A DNA stretch of 64,000 bases, taken from positions 8,898 through 72,897 of the forward strand of contig JAEYSM010000040.1 of NCBI GenBank assembly GCA_023434665.1, read 5' to 3'. Positions 9,623-17,331 of the stretch are shown in pieces. This DNA is from Bacteroidota bacterium. GTDB taxonomy: Bacteria; Bacteroidota; Bacteroidia; Bacteroidales; Lentimicrobiaceae. Numbering within the stretch: the stretch's first letter is position 1; every line of letters starts with the position of its first letter. The notes under the pieces were generated by a model, which made no database searches, was not told the origin of the DNA, and was given only the letters and a program-made list of their open reading frames with translations. The position numbers and the translations under genes were made by a program.

Positions 9623-10066
9623 ATGAATCTTTTACTATTCTTAGATATAAGCGGTGGTGAATTTCTGGTAATCCTTCTGGGTGTATTTTTTCTTTTCGGA
9701 CCTAAAAAACTACCTGAAATAGCCAGAAAACTTGGTAGAACAATGAATGAAATCAAGAGTGTCTCCAGCGATTTGACACGTGAATTCAGAAATGAGACTT
9801 CAAACATTACAAATGAACTGAGATCAGCCCGTGAAACTGCACGTGTCCAAATGAAAGACATTCAGAATGTAGTTGAAACTGATCCATTATCAGAAAGTAA
9901 ATCCGGAAAATCAGCCATTAATTCGTCAGAATCAGTAACCAAGGGTCAGTCAAAACAAAATTTCAGCGAAGAGAAACCTATAAGTAATCAGGCTGTTACT
10001 AATCCTACTGACAATAATGAACCATTCATTAACGTTATTCGTGAAAATAAACAATCGGAAAATTAA
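9623..10066 (+). CDS. Sec-independent (Tat) translocase subunit, TatA/TatB type
   Basis: The protein has a short N-terminal TM helix (about 12-26), the conserved FGPKKLPEIARKLG hinge/amphipathic helix (about 25-38), and a charged, mostly coiled C-terminal tail rich in Ser/Glu/Lys. This is the architecture of TatA/TatB, which form or recruit the twin-arginine translocation pore at the inner membrane. A length of 147 aa and a long polar tail lean towards TatB-like, but the two types cannot be told apart safely here. No tatC is adjacent. The gene lies between secDF and the PorE-like OmpA gene, so the region is enriched for export functions. A TATCTTTA box at 9591-9598 could be its -7 element; its -33 partner is not convincing. 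Confidence 0.88.
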   Translation: MNLLLFLDISGGEFLVILLGVFFLFGPKKLPEIARKLGRTMNEIKSVSSDLTREFRNETSNITNELRSARETARVQMKDIQNVVETDPLSESKSGKSAINSSESVTKGQSKQNFSEEKPISNQAVTNPTDNNEPFINVIRENKQSEN

Positions 10067-10116
10067 GATATCTCTCTGTAATTCAAGTATTAACATTGAA
10101 TCTTTTCTCAAAGTAA

Positions 10117-12612
10117 ATGAGTAAACAAAATAATCTGAAGTTAAGCAACACAACCGGCCGGTATTTAATTAGTAGAATTCTCTGGTTATCATTCTTTTTT
10201 ATAGCTTTTGCACTACCCGACGTTGCTGCACAAAGTCGCAGGGTAGCAGCTGCGGATGATGCTTTTAATTCTTTTCAGTATAACGTGGCAGTCAATCGTT
10301 ATAAAAAGGCATATTCCAGGACTAAAAGCAGGCCTGAAAAAGACAGAATTTCTTTTCAGATGGCTGAGTGCTACAGGATGATGAATAATCATAAACGGGC
10401 TGAAGGTTTATACCGTCGTATGATAAAAAGTGATTATGCCCGGAGAAATCCTATTGCCTATCTTCATTACGCCAATACTCTTAAGGCTAACGAGAAATAC
10501 GAAAATGCAAGAGAATACTATTCCATGTATGCAGAAAGTGTCCCCGATGATCCAAGAGGACCAAATGGAGTTGAATCATGTGTGAAAGCCCAGGAATGGA
10601 TTGATAATCCTACCAAATACAGTATTTCGAATGTCAAGAAGATTAATTCAAAGACCGATGACTTCGCAGCTGCATTTTCTGATAAATTCTTTAATGCAGT
10701 AATCTTTACCTCAACCAGGGAAGGTGCTACCGGAAAAGGGCTTGATGGATGGACAGGTCAGAATTTCAGCGACTTATTCCAGGCACGCCAGGACAGAAAA
10801 GAAGAATGGAGTGAACCAGCTTTAGCCGATAATACTGGAAAAATAAACACCAACTCCAATGAGGGCACTCCGGCTTTTAATTCCAATTTCAGTACCATGT
10901 ATTACACCCAATGCGGTAACGTGGATGCTGAAAACACCAACTGCCGGATTCTGATGGTTAAGAAATCAGGCAAAGGATGGGGTGAACCCGAAGTGGTTGA
11001 TCTGGGCAGCGATAGTACTGTCACCAATGGACACCCCACATTGAGTGCAGATGAACTGACACTCATTTTTTCAAGTGATCGCGAAGGCGGAAAAGGGGGA
11101 AAAGATCTTTGGATAGCAACCAGAAACTCAGTAACCGATGACTTTAAAAAACCATTGAATCTGGGTGATCTTGTTAATACTCCCGGCGATGAAGTATTCC
11201 CATTCCTGAGAAATGATACAGTATTGTACTTTTCATCCACAGGGCACCCCGGCCTCGGCGGTCTGGATATATTTAAATCAACATTAAGAGACGGCAAGTG
11301 GACTAAACCCATGAATATGGAAGTGCCTTTAAACTCCAGTGGCGATGATTTTGCCATGGTTTTTGTCAGTGGCGAAGACAGAGGCGTTTTCACTTCAAAC
11401 CGTCGTGGCGGAAGAGGTGGTGATGATATTTATACATTCAATAATCCTCCTTTGGTATTCACTTTATCAGGAACTGTCAAGGACGATCGCACACTTCAGT
11501 TTGTGCCTTCAGCTTCAGTGAAATTAGTGGGTTCTGATGGATCATCAGTCGAAGCAAAAACCGATCCTAAAGGATTCTATTCTTTCAGTAAATCACAGAT
11601 AAAAACCAACACTACTTACGAACTGACGGTTGTCAAGGAAAATTATTTTAATAAAAAGGCAAGGGAAACTACTGTGGGGCTGGAGAAAAACAAAGATTTC
11701 GTAATAGATTTCATGCTGGAGCCAATCCCTGAAAAGCCTGTAGTTCTGCCTGACATCCTTTACGATCTGGCTAAATGGGATCTCAAACCACAATATCAGG
11801 ATTCGTTGCAGGGATTGATAAAAACCCTTCTTGATAATGAAACTATAGTCATTGAGCTGGCCTCACATACCGACGCGAGAGACACTGACGAAAGAAATGA
11901 TATACTTTCTCAACGACGAGCCGAATCGGTTGTTAATTACCTAATTGACAGAGGTATTGATCCCGCACGATTGGTTGCTAAAGGTTATGGTGAACGCGTT
12001 CCAAGGACACTTGCCAACGAGAGAAGAGCAAATGGCCATGTATTCCCTGCAGGAACTACGCTGACAGAAGAATATATCGACGCACTTCCAAATACAGAGG
12101 TAAAAGAAGCAGCACATGCTTTAAACCGCCGAACAGAGTTCAGAGTATTGAGCAAAGACTTCGTACCGAAAGCACGTAATACTCAGTTAGGTCAGCAAAA
12201 AATTCAGATTGCTGTAAATCCTGAAGACAATATCGTTCAATTGCAGACAGGTAAAGGTGGTTCATTGATGATTCCGGTTGTGATGAATGGCATCACAGTA
12301 AGTGTTATGCTCGATCCGAATGACAGAGGCTTTATTTTCTCCCTGCCCGAAGCTCAGAAGCTTTTAACAGCAGGAACCATTACCAAGGACAGTTTCATTG
12401 GTGATGCTACCAAAATACTGGCCGAAGGTTCCATTGCAGATAAAGCAGTGTTTAAGATCAACGAATTAAGAATTGGTCCTAAGACGGTCAACAATATTGA
12501 AGCATCGGTTTCGCATAAATTAACTGAAGGGGTTATAATGGGAGAAAGCACTATTAATATGCTGGGCAGGTTTAAAATAGATCAGGGTAATAAACAGTTG
12601 ATTTTCCAGTAA
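10117..12612 (+). CDS. PorE-like TPR/PD40-propeller/OmpA protein with C-terminal retropepsin-like domain
   Basis: An 831-aa envelope protein whose domain order resembles PorE of the T9SS. It has a signal peptide ending near AAQ, TPR-like helices (about 35-160), WD40-like PD40 repeats with recurring SSD/STGHPGLGG/SNRRGGRGGDDIY motifs (about 175-440), a carboxypeptidase-regulatory-like beta-sandwich (about 450-540), and an OmpA peptidoglycan-binding domain (about 545-690, SHTDARD...QRRAESV). PorE links the T9SS outer-membrane complex to peptidoglycan. A further ~118 residues (about 714-831) look like a clan AA retropepsin fold (IPVVMNGITVSVMLD ... LRIGPKTVNNIEASV ... MLGRFKID). The expected DTG triad is instead D733-P734-N735, so it is probably catalytically dead. 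I assign PorE-like from architecture only, as PorE and other OmpA/PD40 proteins are paralogous. purM follows after 32 bp. Confidence 0.85.
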   Translation: MSKQNNLKLSNTTGRYLISRILWLSFFFIAFALPDVAAQSRRVAAADDAFNSFQYNVAVNRYKKAYSRTKSRPEKDRISFQMAECYRMMNNHKRAEGLYRRMIKSDYARRNPIAYLHYANTLKANEKYENAREYYSMYAESVPDDPRGPNGVESCVKAQEWIDNPTKYSISNVKKINSKTDDFAAAFSDKFFNAVIFTSTREGATGKGLDGWTGQNFSDLFQARQDRKEEWSEPALADNTGKINTNSNEGTPAFNSNFSTMYYTQCGNVDAENTNCRILMVKKSGKGWGEPEVVDLGSDSTVTNGHPTLSADELTLIFSSDREGGKGGKDLWIATRNSVTDDFKKPLNLGDLVNTPGDEVFPFLRNDTVLYFSSTGHPGLGGLDIFKSTLRDGKWTKPMNMEVPLNSSGDDFAMVFVSGEDRGVFTSNRRGGRGGDDIYTFNNPPLVFTLSGTVKDDRTLQFVPSASVKLVGSDGSSVEAKTDPKGFYSFSKSQIKTNTTYELTVVKENYFNKKARETTVGLEKNKDFVIDFMLEPIPEKPVVLPDILYDLAKWDLKPQYQDSLQGLIKTLLDNETIVIELASHTDARDTDERNDILSQRRAESVVNYLIDRGIDPARLVAKGYGERVPRTLANERRANGHVFPAGTTLTEEYIDALPNTEVKEAAHALNRRTEFRVLSKDFVPKARNTQLGQQKIQIAVNPEDNIVQLQTGKGGSLMIPVVMNGITVSVMLDPNDRGFIFSLPEAQKLLTAGTITKDSFIGDATKILAEGSIADKAVFKINELRIGPKTVNNIEASVSHKLTEGVIMGESTINMLGRFKIDQGNKQLIFQ

Positions 12613-12644
12613 CCGCTGTCTGTATTGTAAATTTTAATTTTGTT

Positions 12645-13814
12645 ATGGATCTAAATTCACGATACATCCGTCGTGGTGTTTCAGCCGATAAAGAGGATGT
12701 GCATAATGCTATCAAAAACATCGATAAAGGAATTTTCCCTAAGGCATTCTGCAAAATAATACCTGATATTCTTGGAGATGATCCCTATTGGTGCAATATA
12801 ATGCATGCAGATGGTGCAGGCACTAAATCCTCGCTGGCATATCTCTACTGGAAAGAGACTGGAGATATGAGCGTTTGGAAAGGTATAGCACAGGATGCCA
12901 TTGTAATGAATACAGATGACCTCCTTTGTGTTGGAGTGACAGATAATATTTTACTTTCAAGCACCATAGGCCGTAATAAGAATTTAATTAATGGTGAGAT
13001 CATTGCCGCGATTATTAATGGGACCGAAGAATTTTTGTCTGAACTACGAAATCACGGCATAGGCATTTACTCTACAGGTGGCGAAACTGCTGATGTTGGA
13101 GATCTGGTAAGGACCATCATTGTTGATTCCACTGTTTCTGCCCGAATTGAACGAAATAAGGTGATTTCAAACGATCGTATCCAGAGCGGAGATGTAATAG
13201 TTGGACTTTCTTCTTCAGGCAAAGCGACTTATGAAGATGAATACAATGGTGGGATGGGAAGCAATGGATTAACTTCTGCCCGTCATGATGTGCTTGACAA
13301 ACAATATGCTGCTCTTTATCCTGAGTCCTTCGACCCTGCTGTTCCACAGGATCTGATTTACAGTGGAAAAATTAATCTCACCTCACCTTCTGAGGTCGAA
13401 AATATGGATTGCGGTAAATTACTCTTATCGCCAACCCGTACCTATGCACCTATTGTGAAAAAATTACTTGATGAGCTCAGAGATCACATACATGGAATGG
13501 TCCATTGCTCAGGGGGTGCTCAGACAAAAGTGCTTCACTTTGTGGAAGATCTTCATATAGTAAAGGATAATTTATTCAGCATCCCTCCTCTTTTCAGGTT
13601 AATAAGAGAACAATCCGGAACTCCATTGTACGAAATGTATAAAGTATTCAATATGGGACACCGGATGGAGATTTACCTGCCGGAGATCTATGCTGACAGA
13701 GTGGTTGAAATCTCCGAAAGTTTTGGTGTAGAGGCCAGAATAGTCGGTTATTGCAAATCATACAAAGGCAAAAAACTTACCATTCATTCCGAAGAAGGAC
13801 TGCTTGAATATTAG
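12645..13814 (+). CDS. purM: Phosphoribosylformylglycinamidine cyclo-ligase (AIR synthase)
   Basis: PurM closes the imidazole ring of 5-aminoimidazole ribonucleotide from FGAM with ATP, in de novo purine synthesis. The N-terminal ATP-binding AIRS domain carries DGAGTKSS (56-63) and the DD motif in MNTDDLLCVGV. The C-terminal AIRS_C domain carries the GLSSSGKAT loop and HCSGGAQTK. At 389 aa it is longer than E. coli PurM (345 aa) but typical of the Bacteroidota type. It starts 32 bp after the OmpA-like gene. A TAATTTTG box (12635-12642) lies only 2 bp before the ATG. Confidence 0.93.
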   Translation: MDLNSRYIRRGVSADKEDVHNAIKNIDKGIFPKAFCKIIPDILGDDPYWCNIMHADGAGTKSSLAYLYWKETGDMSVWKGIAQDAIVMNTDDLLCVGVTDNILLSSTIGRNKNLINGEIIAAIINGTEEFLSELRNHGIGIYSTGGETADVGDLVRTIIVDSTVSARIERNKVISNDRIQSGDVIVGLSSSGKATYEDEYNGGMGSNGLTSARHDVLDKQYAALYPESFDPAVPQDLIYSGKINLTSPSEVENMDCGKLLLSPTRTYAPIVKKLLDELRDHIHGMVHCSGGAQTKVLHFVEDLHIVKDNLFSIPPLFRLIREQSGTPLYEMYKVFNMGHRMEIYLPEIYADRVVEISESFGVEARIVGYCKSYKGKKLTIHSEEGLLEY

Positions 13815-13953
13815 GTACTCTTAATTACTGACTGTAGGAGGAACCTGAGGTCTCAGTACCATTCCCGGCTAAAATTTAATACCGTTTATCTGGCTGCAGC
13901 TTTTTACATAGCTATGCCGGTTTAGCCACTTCCAGAGCTGTTTGTTTTTTTTG

Positions 13954-13961
13954 TAATTTTG
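13954..13961 (+). promoter_or_regulatory. Possible -7 element for prfA
   Basis: TAATTTTG followed by CACCC is a full TAnnTTTG match 22 bp before the prfA start. No clear TTG lies at the expected -33 distance. Confidence 0.45.
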
Positions 13962-13982
13962 CACCCTTAATATTTTTTTATT

Positions 13983-15053
13983 ATGCTCGATAAGCTTGAA
14001 GCAATATATAACCGATATCTTGAGATTGAAAAAAGCATGAATGAACCGGCTGCTATGGCCGATATGAAATCCTATATTAAGCTGAGTAAGGACTATAAAG
14101 AACTCCAGCCTGTGGTTGAAGCTTACAAGGATTACAAGCTCGTCATGACTAATATCGACCATGCAAAAGAAATCCTCTATCAGGAAAAAGATGAGGAATT
14201 CAGGGCCATGGCAAAAGAAGAATTGAATGATCTGATTGAAAAAAGAGATCAGATGGAAGAGGATATCCGGTTGATGCTTATTCCATCCGACCCACAGGAT
14301 GGTAAAAATGCCATTCTGGAAATCAGGGCAGGTACCGGAGGTGATGAGGCAAGTATTTTCGCCGGAGATCTTTACAGGATGTACACTAAATTCTGTGAAA
14401 CCAAAGGCTGGAAGATAGAGCTTGTTGACTATACCGAAGGCACCGTTGGCGGATATAAGGAAATTATTCTCAATGTCAGTGGTGAGAACGTTTACGGTCA
14501 GATGAAATATGAATCAGGCGTTCACCGTGTTCAAAGAGTTCCACAGACTGAAACACAGGGTCGTGTACATACCTCTGCTGCCTCAGTGGCTGTTTTACCT
14601 GAAGCCGATGAATTCGACGTTGATCTCAAGCAGTCTGACATCCGCAAGGATACCTATTGCTCTTCCGGTCCGGGCGGTCAGTCGGTCAACACAACCTATT
14701 CGGCTGTGAGACTTACCCATATTCCAACCGGCATTGTCGTCACTTGCCAGGACCAGAAATCTCAGCTAAAGAACTTCGAAAAAGCACTGACAGTTTTGCG
14801 TACAAGGCTCTTCGAACAGGAGTACCAGAAATACCTTGACGAGATTTCGAAAAAAAGGAAGACCATGGTATCCACAGGTGACAGATCGGCAAAGATCAGG
14901 ACATACAACTATCCTCAAAGTCGCATCACAGATCATCGCATTAATCTTACAGTATACAATCTGACCACTTTTATGGACGGAGATATTCAGGACATGATTG
15001 ATGCATTGCAATTAGCCGAAAATGCTGAGCGCTTAAAAGAAGCGGTTGGTTAA
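13983..15053 (+). CDS. prfA: Peptide chain release factor 1
   Basis: RF1 reads UAA and UAG stop codons and triggers peptide release on the ribosome. The 356-aa protein has the coiled domain 1, the codon-recognition PxT tripeptide (PQT, 187-189), which marks RF1 rather than RF2 (SPF), and the universal catalytic GGQ (231-233) in SSGPGGQSVNTT. The length is normal (E. coli 360 aa). pyrF follows after 22 bp and is probably co-transcribed. Confidence 0.97.
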   Translation: MLDKLEAIYNRYLEIEKSMNEPAAMADMKSYIKLSKDYKELQPVVEAYKDYKLVMTNIDHAKEILYQEKDEEFRAMAKEELNDLIEKRDQMEEDIRLMLIPSDPQDGKNAILEIRAGTGGDEASIFAGDLYRMYTKFCETKGWKIELVDYTEGTVGGYKEIILNVSGENVYGQMKYESGVHRVQRVPQTETQGRVHTSAASVAVLPEADEFDVDLKQSDIRKDTYCSSGPGGQSVNTTYSAVRLTHIPTGIVVTCQDQKSQLKNFEKALTVLRTRLFEQEYQKYLDEISKKRKTMVSTGDRSAKIRTYNYPQSRITDHRINLTVYNLTTFMDGDIQDMIDALQLAENAERLKEAVG

Positions 15054-15075
15054 ACCATAAAACCTATTAATTATC

Positions 15076-15903
15076 ATGAACCGGGACCAGCTTGTTAGTT
15101 TAATAAAAGAGAAAAAATCATACCTCTGTGTAGGTTTGGATAGTGAAATTTCAAAAATCCCCTCCCATTTATTATCCTTTGATGACCCGGTATATGAATT
15201 CAACAAAGCTATCATTGATGCCACTATCAATTACACTGTAGCTTACAAGCCAAACCTTGCGTTCTATGAATCGCGCGGACTGAAAGGAATGGAGAGTCTG
15301 CATAAGACAATGAAGTATCTTGATAGTCTTAAGGATCAGTGTTTTACCATTGCAGATGCCAAGCGTGGAGATATAGGAAATACATCGACACAATATGCAA
15401 AGGCTTTTTTCGATCCTTCTGTTTCAGGATTCGATTTTGATGCTGTGACCGTGGCTCCTTACATGGGCGAAGATTCAGTGAGCCCATTCCTTGCATTTGA
15501 AAATAAATGGGTGATACTTCTTGCCCTTACATCAAACAAAGGTGCCAGCGATTTCCAGTTTATCAAAGGGGAAGATGAAACACGACTATTTGAAAGAGTG
15601 CTGAAAACCGCATCGAAATGGGGCACTGAAGAGAACCTGATGTTTGTAGTTGGTGCAACCCAGGCAACCATGCTTAAGGAAATAAGAAAAATAATACCTG
15701 ATCATTTCCTGTTAGTTCCCGGTGTTGGTGCTCAGGGAGGTAGTCTTACCGAAGTAGCTGAAAATGGGCTTAATAAGGACTGCGGATTGCTGGTCAATGC
15801 CTCAAGAAGCATCATTTTTGCTTCGTCAGGCACTGATTTTACAGAAAAAGCTGCAGCAGAAGCCAGGAGTATGCAGCAAATAATGGAGAGGACATTGATT
15901 TAA
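15076..15903 (+). CDS. pyrF: Orotidine 5'-phosphate decarboxylase
   Basis: PyrF decarboxylates OMP to UMP, the last step of de novo pyrimidine synthesis. The catalytic DAKRGDIGNT motif is at 94-103 with Lys96, and the phosphate-binding region is PGVGAQGG. The 275-aa length and overall sequence fit the longer type 2 subgroup found in Bacteroidota and actinobacteria. It lies 22 bp after prfA. Downstream is the tandem repeat array and a bidirectional terminator shared with convergent ilvE. Confidence 0.95.
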   Translation: MNRDQLVSLIKEKKSYLCVGLDSEISKIPSHLLSFDDPVYEFNKAIIDATINYTVAYKPNLAFYESRGLKGMESLHKTMKYLDSLKDQCFTIADAKRGDIGNTSTQYAKAFFDPSVSGFDFDAVTVAPYMGEDSVSPFLAFENKWVILLALTSNKGASDFQFIKGEDETRLFERVLKTASKWGTEENLMFVVGATQATMLKEIRKIIPDHFLLVPGVGAQGGSLTEVAENGLNKDCGLLVNASRSIIFASSGTDFTEKAAAEARSMQQIMERTLI

Positions 15904-15967
15904 TCCATCTAACTTCCATTGAAGAAATAAGTTGCAATTTTAATGGTACTTTGATGGAATTGTTATC

Positions 15968-16033
15968 CATGATGATACCATGATGATTCCATGATGATAC
16001 CTTGATACTACCATGATACTACCAACATGGTAC
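15968..16033. repeat. 11-bp tandem repeat array (5 units plus a degenerate sixth)
   Basis: Units read CATGATGATAC (15968), CATGATGATTC (15979), CATGATGATAC (15990), CTTGATACTAC (16001), CATGATACTAC (16012), then the diverged CAACATGGTAC (16023). The array lies between the convergent pyrF and ilvE genes, before their shared terminator, and has no long open frame. Confidence 0.85.
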
Positions 16034-16071
16034 AAAGCCATATCATCTCGTGTAAATAAAACTACACTAAT

Positions 16072-16102
16072 AAAAAAAGAGGCCTTTGGAGCCTCTTTTT
16101 TT
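16072..16102. terminator. Bidirectional terminator between pyrF and ilvE
   Basis: Arms AAAAAAAGAGGC and GCCTCTTTTTTT with a 7-nt loop give A/T tracts on both sides, so it can serve both convergent genes. Confidence 0.85.
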
Positions 16103-16119
16103 ATTATTAATGTTTAATA

Positions 16120-17139
16120 TTATTCAACAATGTAGTTCCAGTTGAACACATCGGGTTCTTCACCATACTGAATCCCCTGAAGCCTCTTGTATAATTTGGT
16201 TGAAACCGGTCCTGCCTGTCCATCTTTACAATATGTATAAACATGTCCTGTCAGATGGTCATCAATTTTACAAATCGGCGAAATTACGGCAGCAGTACCA
16301 CAAGCTCCGACTTCATCAAAACTATCGAGTTCGTTAACTTCAACCGGTCTTACCTCTACATCCATACCCATATCCTTGGCTAAGTCCATAAGGCTCTTAT
16401 TTGTGATAGATGGAAGGATAGATTCTGATTTAGGAGTAATATATTTATTACCCTTGATAGCAAAGAAGTTAGCTGGTCCTGCTTCATCAATATATTTCTT
16501 TTCTTTGGCATCGAGGAAAAGAGCAGCAGCATAACCTGCAGCATGAGCTTCTTCACCGGCTGTAAGACTGGCAGCATAGTTACCACCCACTTTATATCTT
16601 CCGGTACCTTTAGGAGCGGCCCTATCGTGATCACGTGCTATCTGTACAGAAACTGGTTTAAAACCTTCTTTAAAATAAGGTCCTACAGGAGTAACGAAAA
16701 CCATAAAAAGATATTCATCAGCCGGCTTAACACCAACGCGGGCACCTGTTCCAATCAATAATGGTCTGATGTACAATGAAGCGCCTGTTCCAAAAGGAGG
16801 AATGAATCTTTCATTGAGTTTTATGGCTTTAACAACAGCATCACGGAAAATTTCTCTGGGTACCACAGCCATCATTACTCCTTTAGCAGAGCTTTCCATT
16901 CTCATGGCATTCTCTTCCCAACGGAATATTCTTATTTGACCGTCTTTACCCCTGAATGCTTTCATACCCTCGAAAGCTTCCTGACCATAGTGCAAAGATG
17001 AGGCGGCCATGTGCATGCTGATAAACTCGGAAGATGAAACTTCCAATTCTCCCCATTTCCCATTCCTGTAATAGCAGCGGACGTTGTAGTCTGTCTTTAT
17101 ATATCCAAAAGGCAGATGACTCCAGTCTAATTCTAACAT
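16120..17139 (-). CDS. ilvE: Branched-chain amino acid aminotransferase
   Basis: This is a fold-type IV PLP transaminase that converts between Leu/Ile/Val and their 2-oxo acids using glutamate. The PLP-binding lysine is K183 in GTGRYKVGGNYA. Other conserved parts are HYGQEAFEGMKAFR (50-63), TGASLYIRP (118-126) and EVGACGTAAVISP near the C-terminus. A length of 339 aa fits the larger (class II) BCAT form rather than the ~310-aa E. coli form. No other ilv or leu gene is next to it. Confidence 0.95.
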   Translation of the reverse strand: MLELDWSHLPFGYIKTDYNVRCYYRNGKWGELEVSSSEFISMHMAASSLHYGQEAFEGMKAFRGKDGQIRIFRWEENAMRMESSAKGVMMAVVPREIFRDAVVKAIKLNERFIPPFGTGASLYIRPLLIGTGARVGVKPADEYLFMVFVTPVGPYFKEGFKPVSVQIARDHDRAAPKGTGRYKVGGNYAASLTAGEEAHAAGYAAALFLDAKEKKYIDEAGPANFFAIKGNKYITPKSESILPSITNKSLMDLAKDMGMDVEVRPVEVNELDSFDEVGACGTAAVISPICKIDDHLTGHVYTYCKDGQAGPVSTKLYKRLQGIQYGEEPDVFNWNYIVE

Positions 17140-17331
17140 GATATATATTTTTAGGTTTTTAAATTCACCGAAATATGAGGCTAAATTAAGAAGTTTCCAT
17201 TAGTTAACAATGCATTTAATGAAATATATTTTAATATTTGAGACACGTAAAAGCGTCATTTTGGCAGAAATTTTTGATGGCACACCATTTGAGTTCCTAT
17301 GCATAAAAATAACCCTAATACATTTTAAACT

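Noticed and set aside
15968..16033. Possible CRISPR array
   Set aside because: Repeat units are 11 bp with no spacers, and no cas genes are nearby; it is a simple tandem repeat.
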